Of a stretch of DNA of 64,000 bases, positions 29,990 to 41,765 are shown in pieces. Position 1 is the stretch's first letter, and every line of letters begins with the position of its first letter. The notes beneath the pieces were generated by a model. The model worked only from the letters and a program-made list of their open reading frames with translations, searched no databases and was not told the DNA's origin. Source of the DNA: Haliclona indistincta (lineage: Eukaryota > Porifera > Demospongiae > Haplosclerida > Chalinidae); NCBI GenBank assembly GCA_964017065.1, contig OZ024786.1, positions 10,607,047-10,671,046 on the forward strand. Reading direction: 5' to 3'. The position numbers and the translations under genes are program-made.

Positions 29990-32900
29990 CTTTGATTTGA
30001 CTTCTGTTCGATGCTATTGGTCCTGGATTTGGTTGTACATCACCAGACAAGATTGCTGTGTCTTCTGAAAAGGAGTATTATAAATATGAGCTCTGGACTG
30101 CGAGGCTCATATACTCTTACTATTACTCTTCGTGATCTTCACTTTTCACCATTTCAAAAATGTATCTTTTAGAATTTTGTGCTCTGCTCCAAGTATGAAC
30201 CATGTTGATAAACTCAAACAGTTAAGTATGTCCATAAAATTGAAATGTGATGGTTTACTCGATGTCTAATAAAGATTTCACTTCTGTTTGATGCTATTGG
30301 TCCTGGGTTTGTTTCTATATCTCCAGACAAGATTGCTGTGTCTTTTGAAAAAGGAGTATTATAAGTGTAGTGTTACCATGAGGCTCGGATAATTATTCTG
30401 ATACTCTTCGTCATTTCAAAAATATATCTTTCAGAATTTTGTTCTTTGCTACAAGCATGCAAACCTAAACGGTTATGTACAAAATATGTCCAGCCAAGAT
30501 TTTTACTTACCGAAATGAGCGACAGCGATGAGTCACAGTACAGTGACCATAGACATCGGAGTACTCTAATGTCTATGCAGTGACGAGTATCACTCTTTAT
30601 TATTCGGCGGGCCGACGGCCGCGTAGCTGCAAACAACTTGAGAAGAATATCTCACCCGTCCGGCTCTCAGTAGAACTTAAGAAGAGACAGTGACCGGCTA
30701 CCCACGTGTCAAAACATTTGAGTGCGCACAAAAAAGTACAGACATGGGCCAGCATATAAGTAAGTAACTGCCCTATGTCACTATCCAATATTTTGTCATC
30801 CTCAATTGAGTTTTCGACTAGGGAGCTGTGCCTCCATGATGTTTTCTTGAGCTATTCACAATCAAAAACTGATTAAACATTTACTTGCAACATGTTCACC
30901 TCTCCAATATTCAAAATGACGTTGTTTTTGATGGTTGATACTGTAAGGTCAGGGCAACCCTATGGCACAGTTCAATTGTATCATTTCCTGTACTAATCTA
31001 CACGGAATAATGAGCGGTTTAGCAGTCTTCTGAAAAGATTGTATAAATTATGAACTCTGGTGTTGTTGGACTTGGGTAAAGCTAACCTAGCTGATGCGCT
31101 GCTTAACTAAGCTTCAAGGAAGCTAGTACTTGTTGCTGGAGATTCAGATTTGACACTAAGATAGTTGATATTGCTCGGATTTTCACTGTTAGATGACACA
31201 ATCTATGTCGATGTTGTTCTATCACTCTGTGATGCAGTAGTCTTTATTCGTTTTGAAAGTTTAAATTTGAAACTTTAAATTTGATTTATATGAGGCCTCT
31301 GTTTGATGCTATTGGGTCCAGGGTTTGTCTCTACATCACCAGATGAGAGTGCTGTAAGTGTACTGATATCTGTTCCTTCTTCACCCCGTAAGAGAGCAAC
31401 TTTATTGACTCAGTTTGTGACCTTTTGAATCATTTTTCGATGTTTTGCTAAGAAGCCAAAATTCGTTTAATGACTTCGATTTCTTACTTTTCGACAGTTC
31501 TGTTAGATGGTATTGGACCGGAATTTGTTTCCATGTCACCAGACTAGGAACGATCTTTGATGTAAACCTGATCCTGATCTTTGTAGGGTGTTTTATCTAC
31601 AGACTATTGTTGACGTTTTAGAAAGCTAACTTTAAATTGGCGTATTCCTCAGTCCGTGAATCTTGAATTAGAGGATTGCAAATTTCTGCATCGTCATTGT
31701 ATAACAGTAGCTGTAGTCCCTGTTTGTCCACTAAAAAGGGGGAACGATAAAATTCACTGTCACAAAAATTGCACAAGTATTGGTCATTTCGTTCTCGTGT
31801 TTGGTGAATTCTTTAAGCATTTTATTACATATAATTTTTAGATGATAACCATGAAAGTGAAGCTAAACTTGTCTTAGTCCTATCTACATAGTCATGCAAG
31901 ATTTCCTCATCTTGTTCTGTGTTTCTAGATGCAAATGCAATCAACTTTGGACCACATTGTGTGCACGTACAGAGGCATCAACACCTTTGCTGCATTTTGG
32001 ACCCGGATTTGTTTCCATTTTTATACCTTACTACTAGTGGGTACTAATTTTAGCGATGACATCATAATCGTTAAAAATAGTACTCACCAAAATTTGTATT
32101 ACATGGTTAAGAAATGGTTTTCCTTTTTTCACGAACTATAGATTCAAATTGAATTTTTGCCTTTGATTTCACTTCTGTTCGATGCTATTGGTCCTGGGTT
32201 CGGTTGTACGTCACCAGACGAGATTGCTGTGTCTTTCTTCTTAAAAGAGTTTATAAAATGAGCTCTGGTGTTGTATTACTGCGAGGCTCAGATTTTCTGA
32301 TAGTCTTTGCCATTACAAAAATATATATTTAGAATTTTGTGCTCTGCTACAAGCATGAACCTGTACAAAATATGTCCATAGGAAATTTGACGGTTTACTC
32401 AATGTCTCATGAAGATTTCACTTCTGTTTGATGCTATTGGTCCTGGGTTTGTTTCTATATCTCCGGACAAGATTGCTGTGTCTTTTGAAAAGAGTACAAT
32501 TATCTCTGGTGTTGTATTTCTACGAGGCTCGGATATACTGATTCTCTTCACAAATATATATTTTTAGAATTTTGTGCTCTGCTACAAGCATGAACCATGT
32601 CAGCAAACCTGTACTAAATATGTCCATAGGAATTTAATGGCTGCTATCTCTCGCATCTCATTCTTTTGAATACGAGTGATGGCAAAGCTCATCATCTATT
32701 GCACGTATTTGTTTTGTCATAACACTCAAAGTGCTTCATCAGCTCTTTGTGTAGAACATCTGCTTTGCCAGCAAACACATGATGAGGTGCATCCAAACTA
32801 TCTAGATTGATCTTTTCTTGTTGAGTTGTGACTTGTTGGTACAACTCAACTTCAGTCCTTTTAGCAGCTTTTGACCATCTAGTAGCCTTTCAAAATGCTG

Positions 32901-34430
32901 CCGATTCATCTCATATTTCCATAGGAAATATGTCCATAGGAATTTGACTCAATGTCTCACGGAGATTTCACTTCTGTCTGATGCTATTGGTCCTGGGTTT
33001 GTTTCTATATCTCCAGACAAGATTGCTGTGTCTTTCTTATGAAAAGAGTACAATTATAAACATGATCTCTGGTGTTGTATTTCTACGAGGCTCGGATATA
33101 CTGATACTCTTCGCCATTACAAAAATATATATTTAGAATTTTGTGCTCTGCTACAAGCATGAACCTGTACAAAATATGTCCATAGGAAATTTGACGGTTT
33201 ACTCAATGTCTCATGAAGATTTCACTTCTGTTTGATGCTATTGGTCCTGGGTTTGTTTCTATATCTCCGGACAAGATTGCTGTGTCTTTTGAAAAGAGTA
33301 CAATTATCTCTGGTGTTGTATTTCTACGAGGCTCGGATATACTGATTCTCTTCACAAATATATATTTTTAGAATTTTGTGCTCTGCTACAAGCATGAACC
33401 ATGTCAGCAAACCTGTACTAAATATGTCCATAGGAATTTAATGGCTGCTATCTCTCGCATCTCATTCTTTTGAATACGAGTGATGGCAAAGCTCATCATC
33501 TATTGCACGTATTTGTTTTGTCATAACACTCAAAGTGCTTCATCAGCTATTTGTGTAGAACATCTGCGTTGCCAGCAAACACCTGATGAGGTACATCCAA
33601 ACTATCTAGATCGATCTTTTCTTGTTGAGTTGTGACTTGTTGGTACAACTCAACTTCAGTCCTTTTAGCAGCTTTTGACCATCTAGTAGCCTTTCAAAAT
33701 GCTGCCGATTCGTCTCATATTTCCATAGGAAATATGTCCATAGGAATTTGACTCAATGTCTCACGGAGATTTCACTTCTGTCTGATGCTATTGGTCCTGG
33801 GTTTGTTTCTATATCTCCAGACAAGATTGCTGTGTCTTTCTTATGAAAAGAGTACAATTATAAACATGATCTCTGGTGTTGTATTTCTACGAGGCTCGGA
33901 TATACTGATACTCTTCGCCATTACAAAAATATATATTTTAGAATTTGTGCTCTGCTACAAGCACGAACCATGTTAACTCAAACAGTTAGAATTAATTTGT
34001 CCATAAAATTGAACTTTGAGTGTTTACTTGATTTCTCACAAAGATTTCACTTCTGTTTGATGCTATTGGTCCTGGGTTTATTTCAATATCTCCAGACAAG
34101 ATTGTTGTGTCGTTCTTTTAAAAAGATTATATAACCATGATCTCTGGTGTTGCTGGGTAAAGCTAAATTAGTTGTTATGCAGTTCAAACTAAGTTTCAAC
34201 CAAGTCAGTTCCCTGTCATAACTAGTACTTGTTGCTGTAGATGAAAATTTGATGCTAAGATAGTTGATATGACTCGGATTTTCACTGTTAGATGACACAA
34301 TCTATGTTGATGCTGTTCCATCACTCTGTGATGCAGTAGTCTTCGTTCGTTTTGAAACTTTAAATTTGATTTATATGAGGCCTCTGTTTGATGCTGTTGG
34401 GTCCAGGGTTTGTCTCTACATCACCAGATG
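29990..34430 (-). repeat. Cluster of decayed 2A-like (DxExNPGP) units, short type
   Basis: On the - strand a ~45-residue unit recurs: (MAKSIS)ISEPRRNTTPEI, then KDTAILSGDIETNPGP, then IASNRSE. DIETNPGP or close forms lie at 30298-30321, 31314-31337 (DVET), 32438-32461, 32998-33021, 33242-33265, 33792-33815, 34067-34090 (DIEI), 34399-34422 (DVET); variants DVQPNPGP at 30018-30041 and 32189-32212, DMETNSGP at 31514-31537. DxExNPGP is the 2A signature: ribosomes skip the Gly-Pro bond during translation. At 33242 the frame from KYIFVKRISISEP through the motif to a stop ~10 codons later is unbroken; others have shifts. Segment 32290-33080 is directly repeated at 33090-33900. Confidence 0.75.
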
Positions 34431-35039
34431 AGTGTGCTGTAAGTATACTGATGTCTGTTCCTTCTTCATCACAGTGCAGTCAGTGAGGCATTTATATTTA
34501 TAATACACTTATCTGATTTTGATTTTTAAAATGCATATGCGCCTAGGGCTAATAAATTCACCTTATCTGCCAAACTGACTAATGGCTGCTATCTCTCGCA
34601 TCTCATTCTTTTGAATACGAGTGATGGCAAAGCTCATCATCTATTGCACGTATTTGTTTTGTCATAACACTCAAAGTGCTTCATCAGCTCTTTGTGTAGA
34701 TCATCTGCTTTGCCAGCAAACACATGATGAGGTGAATCCAAACTATCTAGATCAATGTTTTCTTGTTGAGTTGTGACTTGTTGGTACAACTCAACTTCAG
34801 TCCTTTTAGCAGCTTTTGACCATCTAGTAGCCTTTCAAAATGCTGCCGCCGATTCATCTCAGCGTGTGCTTCGGTTTTCTCTTCAAATGCTCTAATTGTG
34901 CGCAGTAGCAAATCTTCCTGCCGGTCGGTTTTCTCCTTCCACATACCATGCTTGAGTTACACATTCGGGTCACTCAATTCTGCCCAATCGGCACTCGCGT
35001 TTGGCAGGAACAGTCTACCTACATAATAATTATATCAAG

Positions 35040-35396
35040 TTATCCGATCAAGATAGCTGTGTCGATCTTTAGAATAAACCTGATCTGACGTGAGACTGGT
35101 TTGAAGGGTCTAGGTTTGACTTCTAAAGAATTTAATTTGTCTAAAGACTTTTGTGAGCAAAATGACCGAAATAGAGAGTTGAATTCTTTTAATTCTCGTG
35201 AAGTTAACACTTCATCGATGTTTCTTAGAAAATCCCGATGGTGAGCGGCGATGTATAGTGCCATCACTGCGTTTGGAGCACCTTTGTAGAGTATAAAAGT
35301 TGAAATTCGATGTTTAAGGTGGCGTGTTTGTCCACTAAAAATATGGTTGGGAACGATATAATTCACTGTCACAAATATCGCACAAGTATTGGTCAC
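35040..35396 (-). CDS. 118-codon repeated ORF (array unit 1)
   Basis: Runs VTNTCAIFVTVNYIVPNHIF…YKGAPNAVMALYIAAHHRDF…SRELKEFNSLFRSFCSQKSL…PFKPVSRQIRFILKIDTAIL-IG stop. It recurs at 39268-39624, 40561-40917 and 41861-42217; in units 2 and 6 it is split by ~150 extra bases holding an ATG and MLVIGVLTQCSSVKTAQVHL (43156-43446). The end KPVSRQIR…KIDTAIL is the same as the leader KPVSRQIRLTLKINTALFSG that precedes a 2A-like motif at 44444-44467, so these ORFs are leaders that lost their 2A. No ATG opens the 118-codon form. Function unknown; may be non-functional. Confidence 0.45.
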   Translation of the reverse strand: MTNTCAIFVTVNYIVPNHIFSGQTRHLKHRISTFILYKGAPNAVMALYIAAHHRDFLRNIDEVLTSRELKEFNSLFRSFCSQKSLDKLNSLEVKPRPFKPVSRQIRFILKIDTAILIG

Positions 35397-35925
35397 TTCG
35401 TTCTCGTGTTTGGTGAATTCTTTAAGATTATATCATTTTATTACATATTTTAGTTAACATGATAACCATGAAAGTGAAGCTAAACTTGTCTTAGTCCTAT
35501 CTCCATAGTCATACAAGATTTCCTCGTCTTGTTCTTTGTTTCTAGATACAAATGCAATCAACTTTGGACCACATAGTGTGCACGTACAGAGGCATCAACA
35601 CCTTTGTTGTGTTTTTGGACCTGGATTTGTTTCCATGTCTCAGGTGATATGACAAAAAAATTGCTCTTTCATTCGAATACCTCTATTGCCTTTTCACATC
35701 ACTAAAATCTTGTCTTCTTCCACGCTGTCACTAAATGTGTATGGCAAGTCATCTCATCAAATATTCATTGAACTGTTGATTTGAGACTGGTTTAGGAAGT
35801 TAAGGAAGTTGCCTGTCATAACTAGTACTAGGTCAGCATGACTAGGTCAGCATGTCAGGTCAGCATGACTAGGCACAGGTCAGCATGACACCACACCAAC
35901 TCAACAATAAAGACAAAAGTGCTAC

Positions 35926-36495
35926 CTTCAATTGATGGTGGTTGTATCTCAATTTGGTGATATTTGTTTGCTAAAGTCACATTATTCACAATAGCGTAAA
36001 CCATGATTGCCACTTGCTTCCAGTCTAAGTTCTCAGCCGTCCACGAATTTCTTTGAGCCAGGGTAGTTTGGTACATGGTTGAATTGCCATAATCACGCAA
36101 TTCTGCAATGGGGGTATTTGCAGGCACTGATCTATCTAGATCGATGAGAACGGCAGTGCCATCTGCCGCAAAACAAATATTATCTATTCGAATGTCTAGA
36201 TGACATAAACCCAAAGAATGCAATTCGTCAACTGCTTTAGAAACCTGTTTGAAGAAGGTAACTAGACCATTTTGCCTTACTTCATCATAACTCTTATGTT
36301 CGTTATATAAAGGATACTCAAAAAATCTCATAAACTTTATCTCTTCAGATGAAGTGGGAAAGCAAACAGATGCCGGTGATTCTTTACCTTTACCAACTAG
36401 TTGCAGAAGTGTAGTGGTCTCACATTCATCAAAGGGATGCTTATAAACCTTGGCCTCTGCTGTATTGATAATCACAATGGAAGCTCCAGACGTTG
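35926..36495 (-). CDS. Protein-kinase-like domain exon
   Basis: A 190-codon exon with acceptor (CTAG|CAACG) and donor (GAAG|GTAGC). It contains SGASIVIINTAEAKVYKHPF, then FFKQVSKAVDELHSLGLCHL (helix E), the catalytic-loop pattern HLDIRIDNICF (H-x-D-x-R-x-x-N), and VLIDLDRS in place of DFG, followed by WTAENLDWKQVAIMVYAIV (helix F with the conserved D/W region). The catalytic Asp and Asn are kept, so phosphotransfer is conceivable, though DLD for DFG and the absent APE are atypical. Such divergent kinase domains sit at the C-terminus of Crinkler-like proteins; that assignment is inference. N-lobe Lys probably in the EAKVYK region. It lies between array units 1 and 2. Confidence 0.6.
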
Positions 36496-37734
36496 CTAGA
36501 TGAAATTAGACAATAAGATCTGCCAAACTAGACTAATGGCTGCTATCTCTCGCATCTCATTCTTTTGAATACGAGTGATGGCAAAGCTCATCATCAATTG
36601 CTCGTATTTGTTTTGTCATAACACTCAAAGTGCTTCATCAGCTCTTTGTGTAGATCATCTGCTTTGCCAGCAAACACCTGATAAGGTGCATCCAAACTAT
36701 CTAGATCAATGTTTTCTTGTTGAGTTGTGACTTGTTGGTGCAACTCAACTTCAGTCCTTTTAGCAGCTTTTGACCATCTAGTAGCCTTTCAAAATGCTGC
36801 CGCCGATTCATCTCAGCGTGTGCTTCGGTTTTCTCTTCAAATGCTCTAATTGTGCGCAGTAGCAAATCTTCCTGCCGGTCGGTTTTCTCCTTCCACATAC
36901 CATGCTTGAGTTACACATTCGGGTCACTCAATTCTGCCCAATCGGCACTCGCGTTTGGCAGGAACAGTCTACCTACATAATAATTATATCAAGTTATCCG
37001 ATCAAGATAGCTGTGTCGATCTTTAGAATAAACCTGATCTGACGTGAGACTGGTTTGAAGGGTTCTAGGTTTGACTTCTAAAGAATTTAATTTGTCTAAA
37101 ACTTTTGGGAGCAAAATGACCGAAATAGAGATTGAGCAGCTTCAAATCTGTTGATATTCAAAGTTCGGCGATTTGTAAGGGTGAACTCAACGTATTTATC
37201 TATTTGAAGAGTTTCGTCTTGCTCAAGATGTACTTGTGCAGTCTTGACTGACAAGCACTGCGTCGAAACACCAATTACTAGCATGGTTGTGCTATGAGTT
37301 GAATTCTTTTAATTCTCGTGAAGTTAACACTTCATCGATGTTTCTTAGAAAATCCCGATGGTGAGTGGCGATGTATAGTGCCATCACTGCGTTTGGAGCA
37401 CCTTTGTAGAGTATAAAAGTTGAAATTCGATGTTTAAGGTGGCGTGTTTGTCCACTAAAAGTATGGTTGGGAACGATATAATTCACTGTCACAAATATCG
37501 CACAAGTATTGGTCACTTCGTTCTCGTGTTTGGTGAATTCTTTAAATCATTTTATTACATATTTTAGTTAACATGATAACCATGAAAGTGAAGCTAAACT
37601 TGTCTTAGTCCTATCTCCATAGTCATACAAGATTTCCTCGTCTTGTTCTGTGTTTCTAGATGCAAATGCAATCAACTTTGGACCACATAGTGTGCATGTA
37701 CAGAGGCATCAACACCTTTGGTAATTCAACTTAC

Positions 37735-38220
37735 TAGTGGCAATGGTACTGTCCCCAAACGGATCACATCAAATTGAACTTTAGATAACTGACTAGAGAA
37801 GCTGGACCGATCCTTTCTATCAGTGCAATCGACACATGAATTCAAGGCCCAGCTTCTCAGTCCCGTAGAGGGACTGTCGTCCCAAGGATTAGATACATCA
37901 TCATGGTTTACTTCAATTAGAATCGACCTTTGTTCAAGCTACAATAAAATTAATACATGCTATTACCGTTAGTGGGTAATAAAGATATCTTACTATATCT
38001 GAGTCGGAAATAAAAAAATGCCTGTTTGTGTATCTTGCCTCAAAATCATTGAGAATACAAGTGGAGGTTGAGGCTTGAGAATCAGGTGAGACTTTGAAAA
38101 AGTCATGACGCTTTCAATTTATGTATAATAGCACTATTATACTATATACTCACCAGGAAAAGTGAAAAAACCTGTCTGCTATCGGCTCCTTTTACTAGGA
38201 GGTGAAGACGATTCAGCCAT
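37735..38220 (-). pseudogene. 5' exons of an antisense gene, with in-frame TAG
   Basis: Three exons join in phase with good GT-AG sites: 38220-38154 (MAESSSPPSKRSR, TAG, QTGFFTFP), 38091-37994 (VSPDSQASTSTCILNDFEAR, YTNRHFFISDSDI) and 37938-37735 (LEQRSILIEVNHDDVSNPWD, TGLRSWALNSCVDCTDRKDR, VQFDVIRLGTVPLPL). The TAG at codon 14 (CGA TAG CAG) is the only lesion; the downstream frame and phase are preserved. The basic KRSR stretch suggests a nuclear signal. These could be the first exons of the gene whose kinase exon is at 35926-36495, with array unit 2 inserted between, but phases (0 versus 1) need one more exon. Confidence 0.5.
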
Positions 38221-38500
38221 ATCTAACTCGAAGCACTCGAAGTGAAGCCTGAGCTCAGCACAGGTGTCCGGGCCAATGTCGACGTCCTTCACAGTGTCAC
38301 AACAGCGAGTACTTGTACGTCTTCTAGCTAGCTTGGTACGGTTCAAGTATAAATACTGTGATACGAGCAGCTAGCCAGCTAAGGAACATTTACCGCGTGG
38401 CAAAGTGCTTACGCATGCGCGTGTGTTTAGCTGGATTCTTAGTACACAATGTTTTCAACGTCTAGAAGACAAGCTTCTTTCTTCAGTAGGAAAAACACCT
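38221..38500 (-). promoter_or_regulatory. Putative promoter/5' UTR of the antisense gene
   Basis: Sequence upstream of the ATG at 38220 is GC-richer than its surroundings and unrelated to the tandem unit. On the - strand it has ACAGTATTTATACTTG (~38345-38360), a weak TATA-like element about 130 bases before the ATG. A 2A-like DVETNPGP motif (38513-38536, - strand) lies just upstream. Inference only. Confidence 0.3.
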
Positions 38501-39681
38501 TTGGTGCATTTTTGGACCTGGATTTGTTTCAACATCTCCAGACAAGATAGCTATGTCTGGTGATATCTATATTTGATGACAAAAAATTGCCCTTTCATTC
38601 GAATACCTCTATTACCTTTTCACATCACTAAAATCTTGTCTTCTTCCACGCTGTCACTAAATGTGTATGGCAAGTCATCTTATCAAATATTCATTGAACT
38701 GTTGATTTTTAAAATGAGACTGGTTTAGGAAGTTAAGGAAGTTGCCTGTCATAACTAGTACTTGTTGCTGTAGATGAAATTTGACAATAAGATCTGCCAA
38801 ACTAGACTAATGGCTGCTATCTCTCACATCTCATTCTTTTGAATACGAGTGATTGCAAAGCTCATCATCTATTTCTCTTATTTGTTTTGTCAAAACACTC
38901 AAAGTGCTTCATCAGCTCTTTGTGTAGAACATCTGCTTTGCCAGCAAACACATGATGAGGTGCATCCAAACTATCTAGATCGATCTTTTCTTGTCGAGTT
39001 GTGACTTGTTGGTACAACTCAACTTCAGTCCGTTTAGCAGCTTTTGACCATCTAGTAGTCTTTCAAAGTGCTTCCGCCGATTCATCTCAGCTTGTGCTTC
39101 GGTTTTCTCTTCAAATGCTCTAATTGTTCGCAGTAGCAAATCTTCCTGCCGGTCGGTTTTCTCCTTCCACATACCATGCTTGAGTTACACATTCGGGTCA
39201 CTCAATTCTGCCCAATCGGCACTCGCGTTTGGCAGGAACAGTCTACCTATATAATAATTATATCAAGTTATCCGATCAAGATAGCTGTGTCGATCTTTAG
39301 AATAAACCTGATCTGACGTGAGACTGGTTTGAAGGGTCTAGGTTTGACTTCTAAAGAATTTAATTTGTCTAAAGACTTTTGTGAGCAAAATGACCGAAAT
39401 AGAGAGTTGAATTCTTTTAATTCTCGTGAAGTTAACACTTCATCGATGTTTCTTAGAAAATCCCGATGGTGAGCGGCGATGTATAGTGCCATCACTGCGT
39501 TTGGAGCACCTTTGTAGAGTATAAAAGTTGAAATTCGATGTTTAAGGTGGCGTGTTTGTCCACTAAAAATATGGTTGGGAACGATATAATTCACTGTCAC
39601 AAATATCACACAAGTATTGGTCACTTCGTTCTCGTGTTTGGTGAATTCTTTAAGATTATATCATTTTATTACATATTTTAG

Positions 39682-39897
39682 CTAACATGATAACCATGAA
39701 AGTGAAGCTAAACTTGTCTTAGTCCTATCTCCATAGTCATACAAGATTTCCTCATCTTGTTCTATGTTTCTAGATGCAAATGCAATCAACTTTGACCACA
39801 TTGTGTGCACGTACAGAGGCATCAACACCTTTGGTGCATTTTGGACCTGGATTTGTTTCCATGTCTCTGGTGATATGACAAAAAATTGCTCTTTCAT
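39682..39897 (-). pseudogene. SET8-like SET-domain tail, example copy (array unit 3)
   Basis: The end LIAFASRNIEQDEEILYDYG, DRTKTSLASLSWLSC closely follows the C-terminal end of KMT5A/SET8-type histone H4 lysine-20 methyltransferases, where E-E-L-L-Y-D-Y-G-D-R-S-K closes the SET fold. Only this tail is present; the SET core (NHS, substrate pocket) is absent. Other copies lie near 35465-35560, 37570-37665, 40985-41085, 42285-42380 and 43735-43835. In this copy a one-base deletion (TTTGACC against TTTGGACC) places the tail in frame with the sequence preceding it. A methyltransferase is not encoded. Confidence 0.6.
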
Positions 39898-41567
39898 TCG
39901 AATACCTCTATTGCCTTTTCACATCACTAAAATCTTGTCTTCTTCCACGCTGTCACTAAATGTGTAGTCATCTCATCAAATATTCATTGAACTGTTGAGT
40001 TTTAAAATGAGACTGGTTTAGGAAGTTAAGGAAGTTGCCTGTCATAACTAGTACTTGTTGCTGTAGATGAAATTTGACAATAAGATCTGCCAAACTAGAC
40101 TAATGGCTGCTATCTCTCGCATCTCATTCTTTTGAATACGAGTGATGGCAAAGCTCATCATCTATTGCACGTATTTGTTTTGTCATAACACTCAAAGTGC
40201 TTCATCAGCTCTTTGTGTAGATCATCTGCTTTGCCAGCAAACACATGATGAGGTGAATCCAAACTATCTAGATCAATGTTTTCTTGTTGAGTTGTGACTT
40301 GTTGGTACAACTCAACTTCAGTCCTTTTAGCAGCTTTTGACCATCTAGTAGCCTTTCAAAATGCTGCCGCCGATTCATCTCAGCGTGTGCTTCGGTTTTC
40401 TCTTCAAATGCTCTAATTGTGCGCAGTAGCAAATCTTCCTGCCGGTCGGTTTTCTCCTTCCACATACCATGCTTGAGTTACACATTCGGGTCACTCAATT
40501 CTGCCTAATCGGCACTCGCGTTTGGCAGGAACAGTCTACCTACATAATAATTATATCAAGTTATCCGATCAAGATAGCTGTGTCGATCTTCAGAATAAAC
40601 CTGATCTGACGTGAGACTGGTTTGAAGGGTCTAGGTTTGACTTCTAAAGAATTTAATTTGTCTAAAGACTTTTGTGAGCAAAATGACCGAAATAGAGAGT
40701 TGAATTCTTTTAATTCTCGTGAAGTTAACACTTCATCGATGTTTCTTAGAAAATCCCGATGGTGAGCGGCGATGTATAGTGCCATCACTGCGTTTGGAGC
40801 ACCTTTGTAGAGTATAAAAGTTGAAATTCGATGTTTAAGGTGGCGTGTTTGTCCACTAAAAATATGGTTGGGAACGATATAATTCACTGTCACAAATATC
40901 GCACAAGTATTGGTCACTTCGTTCTCGTGTTTGGTGAATTCTTTAAGATTATATCATTTTATTACATATTTTAGTTAACATGATAACCATGAAAGTGAAG
41001 CTAAACTTGTCTTAGTCCTATCTCCATAGCCATACAAGATTTCCTCATCTTGTTCTATGTTTCTAGATGCAAATGCAATCAACTTTGGACCACATTGTGT
41101 GCACGTACAGAGGCATCAACACCTTTGGTGCATTTTGGACCTGGATTTGTTTCCATGTCTCTGGTGATATGACAAAAAATTGCTCTTTCATTCGAATACC
41201 TCTATTGCCTTTTCACATCACTAAAATCTTGTCTTCTTCCACGCTGTCACTAAATGTGTATGGCAAGTCATCTCATCAAATATTCATTGAACTGTTGAGT
41301 TTTAAAATGAGACTGGTTTAGGAAGTTAAGGAAGTTGCCTGTCATAACTAGTACTTGTTGCTGTAGATGAAATTTGACAATAAGATCTGCCAAACTAGAC
41401 TAGTGGCTGCTATCTCTCGCATCTCATTCTTTTGAATACGAGTGATGGCAAAGCTCATCATCTATTGCACGTATTTGTTTTGTCATAACACTCAAAGTGC
41501 TTCATCAGCTCTTTGTGTAGATCATCTGCTTTGCCAGCAAACACATGATGAGGTGAATCCAAACTAT

Positions 41568-41765
41568 CTAGATCAATGTTTTCTTGTTGAGTTGTGACTT
41601 GTTGGTACAACTCAACTTCAGTCCTTTTAGCAGCTTTTGACCATCTAGTAGCCTTTCAAAATGCTGCCGCCGATTCATCTCAGCGTGTGCTTCGGTTTTC
41701 TCTTCAAATGCTCTAATTGTGCGCAGTAGCAAATCTTCCTGCCGGTCGGTTTTCTCCTTCCACAT
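41568..41765 (-). CDS. Repeated ORF MWKEKTDRQED (array unit 5 example)
   Basis: A 65-codon - strand ORF, MWKEKTDRQEDLLLRTIRAF…, charged and probably coiled coil (EEKTEAHAEMNRRQHFERLL). Copies: 34747-34944, 36701-36898, 38975-39172, 40268-40465, 42863-43060. Beyond a frame change the sequence stays protein-like: RWSKAAKRTEVELYQQVTTQ, DSPHHVFAGKADDLHKELMK, stop. All copies share this frame change, so it is either an unrecognised intron or an old lesion. The pattern recalls the C-terminal coiled coil of Myb/SANT-like transposon proteins; weak. Confidence 0.4.
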   Translation of the reverse strand: MWKEKTDRQEDLLLRTIRAFEEKTEAHAEMNRRQHFERLLDGQKLLKGLKLSCTNKSQLNKKTLI

